Below the pieces are notes generated by a model that ran no database searches, was not told where the DNA came from, and was given only the letters and a program-made list of their open reading frames with translations. The position numbers and the translations under genes were made by a program. This document shows, piece by piece, positions 34,599 through 41,817 of a DNA stretch of 64,000 bases (positions within the stretch are counted from its first letter, which is position 1; each line of letters opens with the position of its first letter). Origin of the DNA: JABMRF01 sp964434235 (GTDB lineage Bacteria > Patescibacteriota > Patescibacteriia > UBA11705 > JABHMO01); contig CAYSUN010000001.1 of NCBI GenBank assembly GCA_964434235.1, positions 1-64,000 on the forward strand, in the 5' to 3' direction.

Positions 34599-35279
34599 AT
34601 GATAAGGTTTCGACAAGTTACAAAATTTTATGAGCCAGATACTTATGCGCTCAAAGGTGTTAATATCCACATAAAACAAGGAGAGTTTGTTTCGATTATT
34701 GGACAAAGTGGAAGTGGTAAAACAACTTTAGTGAAATTATTAACAGCTGAGGAAACTTTAACAGACGGTTCACTTAATTTGAGTGGTTGGGATATTTCCA
34801 AAATTCATTATCGAGAGATCCCTTTACTTAGACGCCAAATAGGCGTGATTTTTCAGGATTATAAGTTGTTAGCTCAAAAAACTGTATACGAAAATATTGC
34901 GTTTGCTTTGGAGGCGTGTGGTGCTCCACATAAAAAAATAAAAGCAATTATTCCACAAATTTTAAGAGTTGTTAACCTTTCAAATAAAGCTGATCGTTAT
35001 CCGAAGCAACTTTCAGGTGGAGAACAACAAAGAGTTGGGATTGCTCGATCTTTGATTCATAGACCAAAAATTTTGGTGGCGGATGAGCCAACAGGTAATT
35101 TGGATTTGACTAATACTCGGGAAATTGTTGATTTGCTAAAAAAGATTAACGAACTTGGCACAACTGTGATGTTAGTTACGCATGATCGTGATGTTGTAAA
35201 TATGCTAAAAAAACGGGTGATTGTTTTGGATCGCGGGCAAGTAGTCAGTGATCAAAAGGTTGGTCGATATGTTATGTAG
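34599..35279 (+). CDS. ftsE: Cell division ATP-binding protein FtsE
   Basis: 226 aa ABC ATPase. Walker A GQSGSGKTT (~37-45), Q-loop IFQDYKLL, signature LSGGEQQR, Walker B ILVADEPTGNLD and the switch His in VTHD are all present. FRQVTKFYEPDTYALKGVNI is typical of FtsE. With FtsX it forms the type VII ABC complex that activates wall hydrolases at the septum. It is seven bases from ftsX. Confidence 0.95.
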   Translation: MIRFRQVTKFYEPDTYALKGVNIHIKQGEFVSIIGQSGSGKTTLVKLLTAEETLTDGSLNLSGWDISKIHYREIPLLRRQIGVIFQDYKLLAQKTVYENIAFALEACGAPHKKIKAIIPQILRVVNLSNKADRYPKQLSGGEQQRVGIARSLIHRPKILVADEPTGNLDLTNTREIVDLLKKINELGTTVMLVTHDRDVVNMLKKRVIVLDRGQVVSDQKVGRYVM

Positions 35280-35285
35280 TTAATA

Positions 35286-36221
35286 ATGAAAATAAAAATA
35301 AAATATATGAATTATTCTTTTTTCCGAATAATAAAATTTGCAATTCAAGATTTCTATAGAAATTTTTGGTTATCAATAGTAACTATTACAGTTCTAATTT
35401 TAGCTTTATTTTCAGTTAATATTTTAGTTTCCTTAAATGCTATTTCTGATAGTGTTATTAGTTCAGTCAAGGACAAGGTTGATGTAAGTGTGTTTTTTCA
35501 GGCTGAAACGCCACAAGCTGTGATTGATAATTTTCAGCAAAAAATTGTGGCAATGGATGAAGTAGACAGTGTTTTGTTTATTGGTAAAAATGAAGCTTTG
35601 GATAGTTTTAAGGAAAAACATAGCGATGATCCAGCTTTGATGGAAGCGCTTAAGGAAGTCGAACAAAATCCTTTGTTAGATGCTTTAATTGTTAAGGCTA
35701 CAGACACTGCTGGTTATAATAAAATATTATCAACTTTGAATTTACCAGAAAATCAAGAAGTCATTAAATATCAAAATTATACTGATCATGAAAAGATTAT
35801 TAACCGAGTTTCTGTTTTGAGTGATAAAATTAGAAAATTCAGTCTTTCTTTGACAGTGATATTCTCAATTATTGCGATATTAATAGTTTTTAATGCAATT
35901 AGAGTCACAATCTATACTCATCGTGAAGAGATCGCAGTTATGCGCCTTGTGGGGGCTAGTAATTCATTTATTAGAGCGCCATTTTTGGTGGAAGGTATAA
36001 TTTTTGCTCTTGTTTCTGTTTGTCTGGCTTCAATTGCTTTGTATGTTTGTTTTATTGCATTAACTCCATATTTAAGCGGTTTCCTTGAAACTTACAATTT
36101 TAGTTTAATTGGGTATTATCAAGCTAATTTTTGGCAAATTTTATTATCTCAGATTGGGGCAGTGATCCTTTTGAATATAGTAAGCGCGGGTGTGGCTATA
36201 GGTAAGCACCTTCGAGTTTAA
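35286..36221 (+). CDS. ftsX: Cell division protein FtsX
   Basis: 311 aa. Four membrane helices in the FtsX order: one at ~25-48, then an extracytoplasmic loop (~50-180) with the DVSVFFQAETPQAVIDNFQQ start, and three helices at ~190-212, ~235-260 and ~285-305. The cytoplasmic loop carries YTHREEIAVMRLVGASNSFI, the family signature. The extracellular loop would recruit the hydrolase partner; the adjacent DPBB protein is a candidate. A second ATG lies eight codons in. Confidence 0.93.
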   Translation: MKIKIKYMNYSFFRIIKFAIQDFYRNFWLSIVTITVLILALFSVNILVSLNAISDSVISSVKDKVDVSVFFQAETPQAVIDNFQQKIVAMDEVDSVLFIGKNEALDSFKEKHSDDPALMEALKEVEQNPLLDALIVKATDTAGYNKILSTLNLPENQEVIKYQNYTDHEKIINRVSVLSDKIRKFSLSLTVIFSIIAILIVFNAIRVTIYTHREEIAVMRLVGASNSFIRAPFLVEGIIFALVSVCLASIALYVCFIALTPYLSGFLETYNFSLIGYYQANFWQILLSQIGAVILLNIVSAGVAIGKHLRV

Positions 36222-36243
36222 GGGTTTACAATGTCCAAAAATC

Positions 36244-36280
36244 ATGCTAAACTACTATTCGTAGTTAGCATTTTGTTATT
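36244..36280 (+). terminator. Terminator after ftsX
   Basis: ATGCTAA-A-CTAC and GTAG-TTAGCAT form an 11-bp stem with one bulged A around TATTC, followed by TTTTGTTATTT. It closes the division cluster before the tRNA genes. Confidence 0.75.
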
Positions 36281-36296
36281 TAGTCTATCGAAATAA

Positions 36297-36386
36297 GGAG
36301 AGGTGCCTGAGCGGTCGAAAGGGGCACCCTGCTAAGGTGTTAGATTCTAACGGGTCTCGAGGGTTCGAATCCCTCCCTCTCCGCCA
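36297..36386 (+). tRNA. tRNA-Ser (anticodon GCT)
   Basis: 90-nt class II tRNA. Acceptor GGAGAGG pairs with CCTCTCC; anticodon loop CTGCTAA gives GCT, reading AGC/AGT; long variable arm; T-arm GAGGG-TTCGAAT-CCCTC; discriminator G and encoded CCA. Confidence 0.96.
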
Positions 36387-36476
36387 AAAATAGACATATA
36401 AACAAATAAGGGATGAGAAGCCTGCCCTGAGGTAGGAGCAAGCGACGAATCTCAGGGAATCCCTCCCTCTCCGCCA
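36387..36476 (+). repeat. Second copy of the tRNA-Ser(GCT) 3' end with REP-like segment
   Basis: The last 20 bases of the tRNA (from GAATCCCTCC to CCGCCA, 36367-36386) recur exactly at 36457-36476. Between them lies a 70-base segment with the inverted repeat CCCTGAG (36425-36431) / CTCAGGG (36450-36456) and the motif GGAGCAAGCGACG (36435-36447). A related motif and tail copy follow the next tRNA-Ser. Confidence 0.8.
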
Positions 36477-36569
36477 ATTTATTCGTTTTTTGGGCTTAAA
36501 TATAGTGCAAAGGGCTAATCATAAAAATAGCGTAAATTACTTGTTGCAAATTAAAATCATAATAATTAT

Positions 36570-36659
36570 GGAGAGATGGCTGAGTGGTTGAAGGCGACGG
36601 TCTTGAAAACCGTTGAACCTGCAAGGGTTCCGTGGGTTCAAATCCCACTCTCTCCGCCA
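36570..36659 (+). tRNA. tRNA-Ser (anticodon TGA)
   Basis: 90-nt class II tRNA. Acceptor GGAGAGA pairs with TCTCTCC; anticodon stem ACGGT/ACCGT with loop CTTGAAA gives TGA, reading TCN codons; long variable arm; T-arm GTGGG-TTCAAAT-CCCAC; discriminator G and encoded CCA. Confidence 0.96.
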
Positions 36660-36796
36660 AAGATTATCAATTCTTAATATCGGGATTTGAATGGGAAGGG
36701 GTAGGGAAACGGTAGTTTCCCGAGGAGGAAAGTTGGGAAACCTTGGGTTTCCCAAAGGAGCAAAGCGACGCTCAAGATCCCACTCTCACTCCGCCT
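36660..36796 (+). repeat. Imperfect second copy of the tRNA-Ser(TGA) 3' end with double hairpin
   Basis: After the tRNA come two hairpins, GGGAAAC/GTTTCCC (36704-36721) and TTGGGAAACC/GGTTTCCCAA (36733-36755), then GGAGCAAAGCGACG (36757-36770), then a degenerate copy of the tRNA tail (ATCCCACTCTCACTCCGCC, 36777-36795; the tRNA has ATCCCACTCTCTCCGCC). Layout matches the segment after the other tRNA-Ser. Confidence 0.7.
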
Positions 36797-36812
36797 AAAA
36801 TAAACTTAATTT

Positions 36813-36847
36813 AAGCAGTTTCGCGTACGCGAAGCTGTTTTTTTTAT
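36813..36847 (+). terminator. Terminator downstream of the tRNA-Ser pair
   Basis: CAGTTTCGCG and CGCGAAGCTG pair over 10 bp (one T-G) around TA, followed by nine T residues. Confidence 0.85.
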
Positions 36848-36870
36848 TGCTCTTTTTTGTGTAATTTTAT

Positions 36871-36910
36871 TTGCCTGATTTCGGAAAAATGAGTATAATT
36901 TAGTTAGATT
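36871..36910 (+). promoter_or_regulatory. Promoter of the 142-aa gene, part of a duplicated block
   Basis: TTGCCT (36871-36876), 17 bp, TATAAT (36894-36899). The 28 bases from 36883 (GGAAAAATGAGTATAATTTA onward) recur with one change at 38491, upstream of the CPBP protease gene. Confidence 0.6.
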
Positions 36911-36967
36911 TGGGTTCGGGTAGGAGGATTTTTGTAAAATTAATTTTTATTTTTTAATCCCAACAAT

Positions 36968-37396
36968 ATGATAGATCTTAAAAATGCTAATAAAAAACTT
37001 ATTGATTTAATTTTTTTTGCCTTGGATAACGGAATCGATTCGGTTAAAACAGGTGACCTCTTAATACCATTTATTGTTGCTGAAACAGATAGTAAAAAAA
37101 CACTAAATAAGTTTGTACCAAAAGATTTTAGTAAAATGGAAGAATGTTTGCAAAAAGCTCAAGAATATATAACCAAGCTTAATCCTTTACCAGATTTTAT
37201 TGTGATTACGTTTGATGGGAAGGTAACAATTCAAGGCGAAAAAACAGAGGCGATAGTGGTCAAAGGATTTGATAAAACACAAGATGAAGGGTTTGTATTT
37301 GCCCAGAGATATAAACCAAAAGCATTTTTAAAAAAGTTTTCTGTCATAGGTAATGCTGGTTACATGGGAAATGAATCAAACCCATTGAAAAAATAA
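36968..37396 (+). CDS. Unknown protein, 142 aa
   Basis: No family recognised. Soluble alpha/beta-looking protein without signal peptide; hydrophobic strands at ~60-90 (DFIVITFDGKVTIQG) and an Ala/Lys-rich C-terminus. It has its own promoter and no SD. It is followed by a 250-base non-coding region with a large inverted repeat. Confidence 0.6.
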   Translation: MIDLKNANKKLIDLIFFALDNGIDSVKTGDLLIPFIVAETDSKKTLNKFVPKDFSKMEECLQKAQEYITKLNPLPDFIVITFDGKVTIQGEKTEAIVVKGFDKTQDEGFVFAQRYKPKAFLKKFSVIGNAGYMGNESNPLKK

Positions 37397-37415
37397 AAAT
37401 TTACATCACTTGACA

Positions 37416-37521
37416 CAGAATATGCGGTTCTGTTCGTCATCGTAACTTTTTTAACTATAATCATCTTTGGCACTGGCAAGTCGCTTTATTCCAAATTATA
37501 TCAGTGCCAAAGATCGCATAT
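37416..37521. repeat. Long inverted repeat and hairpins between unknown genes
   Basis: ATCTTTGGCACTG (37463-37475) and CAGTGCCAAAGAT (37502-37514) are perfect 13-bp inverted repeats with a 26-base loop. A TATAAT (37456-37461) precedes the left arm by one base. A small hairpin CAGAA/TTCTG lies at 37416-37432, and ATATGCG (37420) is echoed as CGCATAT (37515). Possible structured RNA, attenuator or element remnant; nothing decides between them. Confidence 0.7.
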
Positions 37522-37646
37522 ATACGAAAGTTGTGTGAAATAGCAAGAAATTCCTTACTTATTTTTTAGATTTTTTTTGGGAAATTTATTTTAGGTCAAA
37601 CATGACTTGTGATAAAATATAATCATTATTATTAACTACTAAAATT

Positions 37647-37886
37647 ATGGAAAACCCGCAAATGGGCTCAACGCCCGAACAGCCAAAGAAAAAATGGAAA
37701 GTGCTAATCGAAATGGAAGGATATGGCAAAGATGGTGAAGAAATTACCGGCCCAGCTCTTTATGAAGAAGTAATAGTTGAAGCAATGACTGCTGATGAGG
37801 CAGATGATGTTGTGACAAATATGGATTTTGGCAATCGTAGAGTAAGCTACGTAGAAGAACCGGAGGAAGTTATAGAAGCTAAATAA
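37647..37886 (+). CDS. Small acidic unknown protein, 79 aa
   Basis: No family recognised. A Pro/Lys lead is followed by a compact domain (WKVLIEMEGYGKDGEEITGP...EVIVEAMTADEADDVV) that reads as strand-strand-helix and an acidic tail. A TATAAT (37618-37623) lies 23 bases upstream. The next gene starts 30 bases later. Confidence 0.55.
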   Translation: MENPQMGSTPEQPKKKWKVLIEMEGYGKDGEEITGPALYEEVIVEAMTADEADDVVTNMDFGNRRVSYVEEPEEVIEAK

Positions 37887-37915
37887 GTTGTATCATTCAA
37901 ACAAAATTTATACTT

Positions 37916-38461
37916 ATGGAAGGTGAACAACATTTTTCCCCTAAAAAAAAGAAAAAGCCACTATTTTTGTATCACGCATCGGCCAACAGGGAAATAGAAA
38001 ATTTTGAACCTCGAGCAAAAAGTACACGTGACCCAGAAGAAGGTCCTGTTATTTTTGCCACCCCTGATTTTGCACTTGCTACTACATTTTTAGTCAGCGA
38101 AGCAAATGATGAGTGGACTCAAATTGGAAAAATCAACAATACCCCTTACATGGTAATTATGGATAAAGAAAAATTTTTGCTACATGATAAAGGTGGCTCA
38201 ATTTATAAATTTTCGAATAATGGCTTTACTTCAGATCCAGACAAGGGTATGGGCGATGATGAATGGACCAGTAGAGATTCGGTTACTCCAATTGAAAAAA
38301 CGGATGTTGAATCAGCTCTTGGGGCAATGATAGAAAATGGCGTACAAGTATTCTTCGTGGAGAAAGAAACATTCAGCAAGATTAAAGACTCCGCAGATAA
38401 GATCAGCATATTAAAAACACTTGAATCTGAAAATCAAAGACAAGGAAAAAATTTTGCGTGA
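37916..38461 (+). CDS. Unknown protein, possible ADP-ribosyltransferase-like fold
   Basis: 181 aa. After a Lys-rich lead, LFLYHASANREIENFEPRAK and EEGPVIFATPDFALATTFLV resemble the conserved start of ART-like families (xLYHGSxxxIxxFxP, then xxxVYATxDxxxAxxFA). There is no signal peptide. An acidic Glu near the end (FFVEKETF) could play the catalytic role, but I cannot show the full H-Y-E triad. Treat the fold as a hypothesis. No SD; it follows the 79-aa gene and may be co-transcribed. Confidence 0.5.
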   Translation: MEGEQHFSPKKKKKPLFLYHASANREIENFEPRAKSTRDPEEGPVIFATPDFALATTFLVSEANDEWTQIGKINNTPYMVIMDKEKFLLHDKGGSIYKFSNNGFTSDPDKGMGDDEWTSRDSVTPIEKTDVESALGAMIENGVQVFFVEKETFSKIKDSADKISILKTLESENQRQGKNFA

Positions 38462-38490
38462 AATTGTAGTTTTGCTTTTTTCCTGTTTTG

Positions 38491-38519
38491 GGAAAAATAA
38501 GTATAATTTAGTTAGATTT
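38491..38519 (+). promoter_or_regulatory. Duplicated promoter block before the CPBP gene
   Basis: GGAAAAATAAGTATAATTTA and the following GTTAGATTT match 36883-36910 with one change. TATAAT is at 38502-38507; the -35 at 17 bp (TTTCCT) is weak. The leader to 38644 is about 130 bases. Confidence 0.5.
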
Positions 38520-38643
38520 ATATCACACAACACCGAGATAAGTAAAAGGGGATAGTTTAATATTTCTTGATCCATAACTCCGTAAAAATGTTTATTTAAT
38601 AAGGGGAAAAGAATATAATTAAATTAAAATAAATTATAACAAT

Positions 38644-39402
38644 ATGAAACATATTATAAGTTGGAAAGTGTTTTTTGTTTTATTAGGATTGGCAATGATC
38701 AGCATAATTTGCGTATTTCCATACATTCTCACTGTTCAGGGGGAATTATTAAATAAAATTGGCCAGCCGATTCAGGTTATATTCATCGCTCAATTTATTC
38801 AAAGCCTTATTCTTTTTTCTATTGTTATATTTTTTGGGCTTTTTTTTGCAAAAAAATTAAATTTTCAACTTCCACTTATTGAAAAAATATTAGAAAAAAA
38901 AGATTATAAGTCAATATTAAAAAATATTCTAGGAAAATCAGTCCTCTCAGGAATTATCGTGGCCATTGCCATCTATGTATTAGATATTCTTTTTTCTATA
39001 AATGGTGCGATTATTACCACCCACGAAAACTATGCCCCAATATGGCAAAAATTGCTCGCAGCTGTTTACGGAGGGGTGGCTGAAGAAATTCTAATGAGAT
39101 TATTTTTGATGCTGTTCTTTATTTGGATTAGTGTGAAATTATTTAGAAAAACAGAAACTTCGAAATTAGGAATAATCATATCAATTTTTCTCTCGGCTAT
39201 AATATTTGGTTTGGGACATTTGCCGATTACAGCTTCTGTAACCGCGATTACACCTATAGTTATAGGTCGAGCAATTATTTTAAATGGAATCGGCGGAATT
39301 GTTTTTGGCTGGCTTTTTTGGAAAAAGGGTCTTGAATCAGCAATAATTGCTCATTTTACTGCGGATATTTTTTTATTAACCATTTTACCTTTGGTTTTTT
39401 AA
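38644..39402 (+). CDS. CPBP/CAAX-type intramembrane metalloprotease
   Basis: 252 aa with about seven membrane helices. The family motifs are present: EEILMR (EExxxR, ~139-144), FGLGHL (FxxxH, ~192-197) and an H in IIAHFTADI near the end. Bacterial CPBP proteins process or sequester membrane peptides and are often linked to bacteriocin immunity; the substrate here is unknown. It stands alone in a stretch of accessory genes. Confidence 0.85.
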   Translation: MKHIISWKVFFVLLGLAMISIICVFPYILTVQGELLNKIGQPIQVIFIAQFIQSLILFSIVIFFGLFFAKKLNFQLPLIEKILEKKDYKSILKNILGKSVLSGIIVAIAIYVLDILFSINGAIITTHENYAPIWQKLLAAVYGGVAEEILMRLFLMLFFIWISVKLFRKTETSKLGIIISIFLSAIIFGLGHLPITASVTAITPIVIGRAIILNGIGGIVFGWLFWKKGLESAIIAHFTADIFLLTILPLVF

Positions 39403-39436
39403 AATATATTAAAAATATTAAACTTAATTAAATAAT

Positions 39437-39640
39437 ACAAATGCTACAATAGTAAAAGCCACAGATAGTCATATAAACGTAAATGTATTCTTTAATTCTG
39501 GAGGTGGCTACATTTAGGAGGCAAAAGTTTAAGGCGAATGGAAGTATTATGATAATTATTTCGGTGGTGAATCAGTGGCTGGTAAACATGAGACTATTAA
39601 AAAAAATAAAAGTATGAGTTTTTCTGGACAAAAGCTATAA
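39437..39640 (+). pseudogene. Remnant of a protein gene, possibly DUF5680-like
   Basis: One frame reads VNVFFNSGGGYI-stop-EAKV-stop-GEWKYYDNYFGGESVAGKHE and ends KSMSFSGQKL-stop. In-frame stops are at 39515-39517 and 39530-39532. The YYDNYFGGESVAG pattern resembles the RDxYFGGxxFAGxE segment of DUF5680 proteins. No start codon fits. It fills most of the 320-base gap between the protease and the next gene; the rest is plain AT-rich sequence. Confidence 0.5.
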
Positions 39641-39722
39641 AAAGACCTATAATTATTATAATTATTGGGTATTTGACGCTTGAATCTTGGCACAACTTTA
39701 GTCAATAAATAAAAATAAAAAT

Positions 39723-40244
39723 ATGAAAAAGTTTTTAACAAAATTAGTTACACCGTTAATGCCTGAAGATATTGGTGAAATCCATATTAGTTGGGAGTTC
39801 CCAGAATTTGTCCAACAAGAAAGAAGTCGAGCTTGGTATGTGGTATTTTCCTTGTTACTCGCTTTGTTGATTTTGTATGCAGCTTTTACAGCGAATTTTT
39901 TGTTTGCCATAATTCTATTACTTGGTTCATTTGTAATTATTTTTCAATATTTTCAACAAGCTAGGAAATTGCCAATGGTTATTGGTCAAGACGGTATTAT
40001 TATAGATACCCAGTTTATTCCATATAAGGCTTTGAAAAGTTTTTCCATTGTTTATGAACCGCCAGTTATTAAACTTCTTTATTTAGATTTTAATAGTTCT
40101 GTACGAAAAAGTTTACCAGTTCCACTTGAAGATGTTAATCCAATCAAAGTCCGAGAAATTTTACTTAATTATATTGAAGAAAACTTTGAAAGAAAAGAAG
40201 AGTCATTTGATGAAACATTTGAAAGAGTCTTGCGTTTAAGATAA
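39723..40244 (+). CDS. Unknown two-helix membrane protein with PH-like C-terminus
   Basis: 173 aa. A cytoplasmic lead containing WEFPEFVQQERSRAWYVVF is followed by two membrane helices (~40-80) and a beta-rich domain (~85-150: LPMVIGQDGIIIDTQFIPYK, then SFSIVYEPPVIKLLYLDF) like the PH-type domains of small membrane proteins. Role unknown. It lies just before a tRNA-Arg gene in the same direction. Confidence 0.6.
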   Translation: MKKFLTKLVTPLMPEDIGEIHISWEFPEFVQQERSRAWYVVFSLLLALLILYAAFTANFLFAIILLLGSFVIIFQYFQQARKLPMVIGQDGIIIDTQFIPYKALKSFSIVYEPPVIKLLYLDFNSSVRKSLPVPLEDVNPIKVREILLNYIEENFERKEESFDETFERVLRLR

Positions 40245-40298
40245 ATATAATTTAAAGTAATTAAATTACAGTTATCTGTTTTTTGTTTATATGATTTT

Positions 40299-40375
40299 GT
40301 CCTCATAGCTCAGTTGGATAGAGCGTCAGCTTGCGGAGCTGAAGGTCGGAGGTTCGAGTCTTCCTGGGGACACCA
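40299..40375 (+). tRNA. tRNA-Arg (anticodon GCG)
   Basis: 77 nt. Acceptor GTCCTCA pairs with TGGGGAC (one T-G); D-arm GCTC/GAGC; anticodon stem TCAGC/GCTGA with loop TTGCGGA, giving GCG; T-arm GGAGG-TTCGAGT-CTTCC; discriminator A and encoded CCA. Most bacteria read CGY with ACG (inosine), so a G34 form is unusual. Confidence 0.95.
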
Positions 40376-40378
40376 TTT

Positions 40379-40402
40379 TAAGCTGATTTTCAGCTTTTTT
40401 TG
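40379..40402 (+). terminator. Terminator after tRNA-Arg
   Basis: AAGCTGA and TCAGCTT pair perfectly around TTT and run into a T-run. It lies four bases after the tRNA end. Confidence 0.85.
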
Positions 40403-40542
40403 TATAAATTTTTGAGTTGACGATTTATAATAAATATGATAATTTTTTATTGGAATGTATATTAACAATTATAAAAGGATTAATGCAAACAAAGATAAAT
40501 TAATAAGCCAACTTGCTAGCAATCACTTAAAAGGAGAATTGA

Positions 40543-41100
40543 ATGAAAGTTATTCAAAACAAAATCGAGGGTGTTTTTGAATTTATTGCGACTGATATTG
40601 AAGAAACTAAAGTTCTAAGAAAATTGATCAAAGCTTGTAAACCTGGAAATAAATTGAATTATGGTGGATATATAGATAATCCGGATAATTCTAGGAGTTT
40701 GAATTTCCATTTTGGAGCGAAGAAAAAAATACAAAGAAAAAGAATTAGTGCTTATGCTACTTTGAAAATTATTGTGCCAGTGGGTGGAATACAGTTGAGT
40801 TTAGCTGGAAATGATAAGGAAGATTTAGATAATATTAGGACCTTGCGTGATATTTGTCGTTTGGGGTCAGATGAGGTCATTTTTCTTAGCGGAACTGAGA
40901 TTGATGGTTTAGTATCTATCGTTATTGCACCTAGCAATTGTAAGGTTTGTGGAGCTAAAATTGCTGATCTTGTAAGTTCTGAATTTAATATTTGTGAAAC
41001 GTGTGCTGGTAACTGTGAGCATGAGTATGAGGAAATATATGTTCGAGGTGTTGGTTTTCGTGATTTTTGTGGATTGTGTGGACGAATGAAAGGAGCGTGA
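40543..41100 (+). CDS. Zinc-ribbon protein, first of two tandem paralogues
   Basis: 185 aa. An N-terminal ~125-residue alpha/beta domain (KVIQNKIEGVFEFIATDIEE, then LRKLIKACKPGNKLNYGG) is followed by a Cys-rich C-terminus with CKVCG, CETC, a C-x2-H pair and CGLCGRMK, which would bind one or two zinc ions. The family is unknown to me. A strong SD (AAAAGGAG) precedes the ATG. The next gene, one base after the stop, is a clear duplicate, with the same domain order and matching segments. Confidence 0.7.
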   Translation: MKVIQNKIEGVFEFIATDIEETKVLRKLIKACKPGNKLNYGGYIDNPDNSRSLNFHFGAKKKIQRKRISAYATLKIIVPVGGIQLSLAGNDKEDLDNIRTLRDICRLGSDEVIFLSGTEIDGLVSIVIAPSNCKVCGAKIADLVSSEFNICETCAGNCEHEYEEIYVRGVGFRDFCGLCGRMKGA

Positions 41101-41101
41101 T

Positions 41102-41725
41102 ATGAAAATTATTCATGATGAAAAAGAGGGTGTGTTTGTTTTTATTGCGAGAGACGTTGAGGAAACAGAAGTTTTGAGAAAGTTGATCAAGGCTTGTCAA
41201 CGAGGAAATAAATTGGATTATGGTGGGCGAAAAACAAATCCGGATAATTCTATGAGTTTAGATTTTTATTTTGGAGCTAAGGAAAAAGAAGTAGTAAGAA
41301 GACTTAGTGAGTGTTGTATTATAATTGATACAGTGCATGTGGGTGGTATACATTTAAGGTTGAAAGGAATCGAAAATCAAGATCAGAATAATGTTAGAGC
41401 ATTGCGTGATTCCTGCTATTTCGGATCAGGTGAATTAACTTTTCTTCGTGGGACAGAGATTGATGGTTCAAAAGCTATTATTGTTGTAGCAGGTTATTGT
41501 AAAGTTTGTGGAGGTAAAATTACGGATTCGGGTAGTTGTGAATATAGGGTTTGCAAAAAGTGTGCTGATAAATGTAATCATCAATATGTTCATGGATATA
41601 TTCATGGTGGAGAAATATCACTTGGTAGGGGGGTGTATTGTGAATTGTGTGGACGAGTGAAAGATAATGAAAACGTTTTTCCGATTCTTAAACAGGGAGA
41701 ATCTGGCATTGTGGAAATTTTGTAA
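41102..41725 (+). CDS. Zinc-ribbon protein, second tandem paralogue
   Basis: 207 aa. It matches its neighbour over most of its length: LRKLIKACQRGNKLDYGG against LRKLIKACKPGNKLNYGG, PDNSMSLDFYFGAKEK against PDNSRSLNFHFGAKKK, and CKVCGGK, CKKC, CNHQY and CELCGRVK at the end. The C-terminus is longer by about 20 residues. The end of the first gene (GGAGCGTGA) supplies its SD, so translation is coupled. Its function is unknown. Confidence 0.7.
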   Translation: MKIIHDEKEGVFVFIARDVEETEVLRKLIKACQRGNKLDYGGRKTNPDNSMSLDFYFGAKEKEVVRRLSECCIIIDTVHVGGIHLRLKGIENQDQNNVRALRDSCYFGSGELTFLRGTEIDGSKAIIVVAGYCKVCGGKITDSGSCEYRVCKKCADKCNHQYVHGYIHGGEISLGRGVYCELCGRVKDNENVFPILKQGESGIVEIL

Positions 41726-41733
41726 ATTACATT

Positions 41734-41767
41734 ACGGAAGATTAAAATAATCTTCCGTTTTTTTTGT
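41734..41767 (+). terminator. Terminator of the zinc-ribbon pair
   Basis: ACGGAAGATT and AATCTTCCGT form a perfect 10-bp stem around AAAAT, followed by ten T residues with the last stem T included. Confidence 0.93.
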
Positions 41768-41817
41768 TTAAATAACATGCTAAAATATATAAAGAACAAT
41801 ATAACAATTGAAATATA

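Noticed and set aside
36387..36456. Integrated element flanked by tRNA 3' duplications
   Set aside because: Only 70 bases lie between the copies, with no coding capacity; kept as a finding about a miniature or scar element, not as an island.
36537..36755. 72-aa minus-strand ORF with the sequence REWDLNPRNP
   Set aside because: It runs antisense through the tRNA-Ser(TGA) gene; this kind of translated-tRNA frame is a common annotation artefact.
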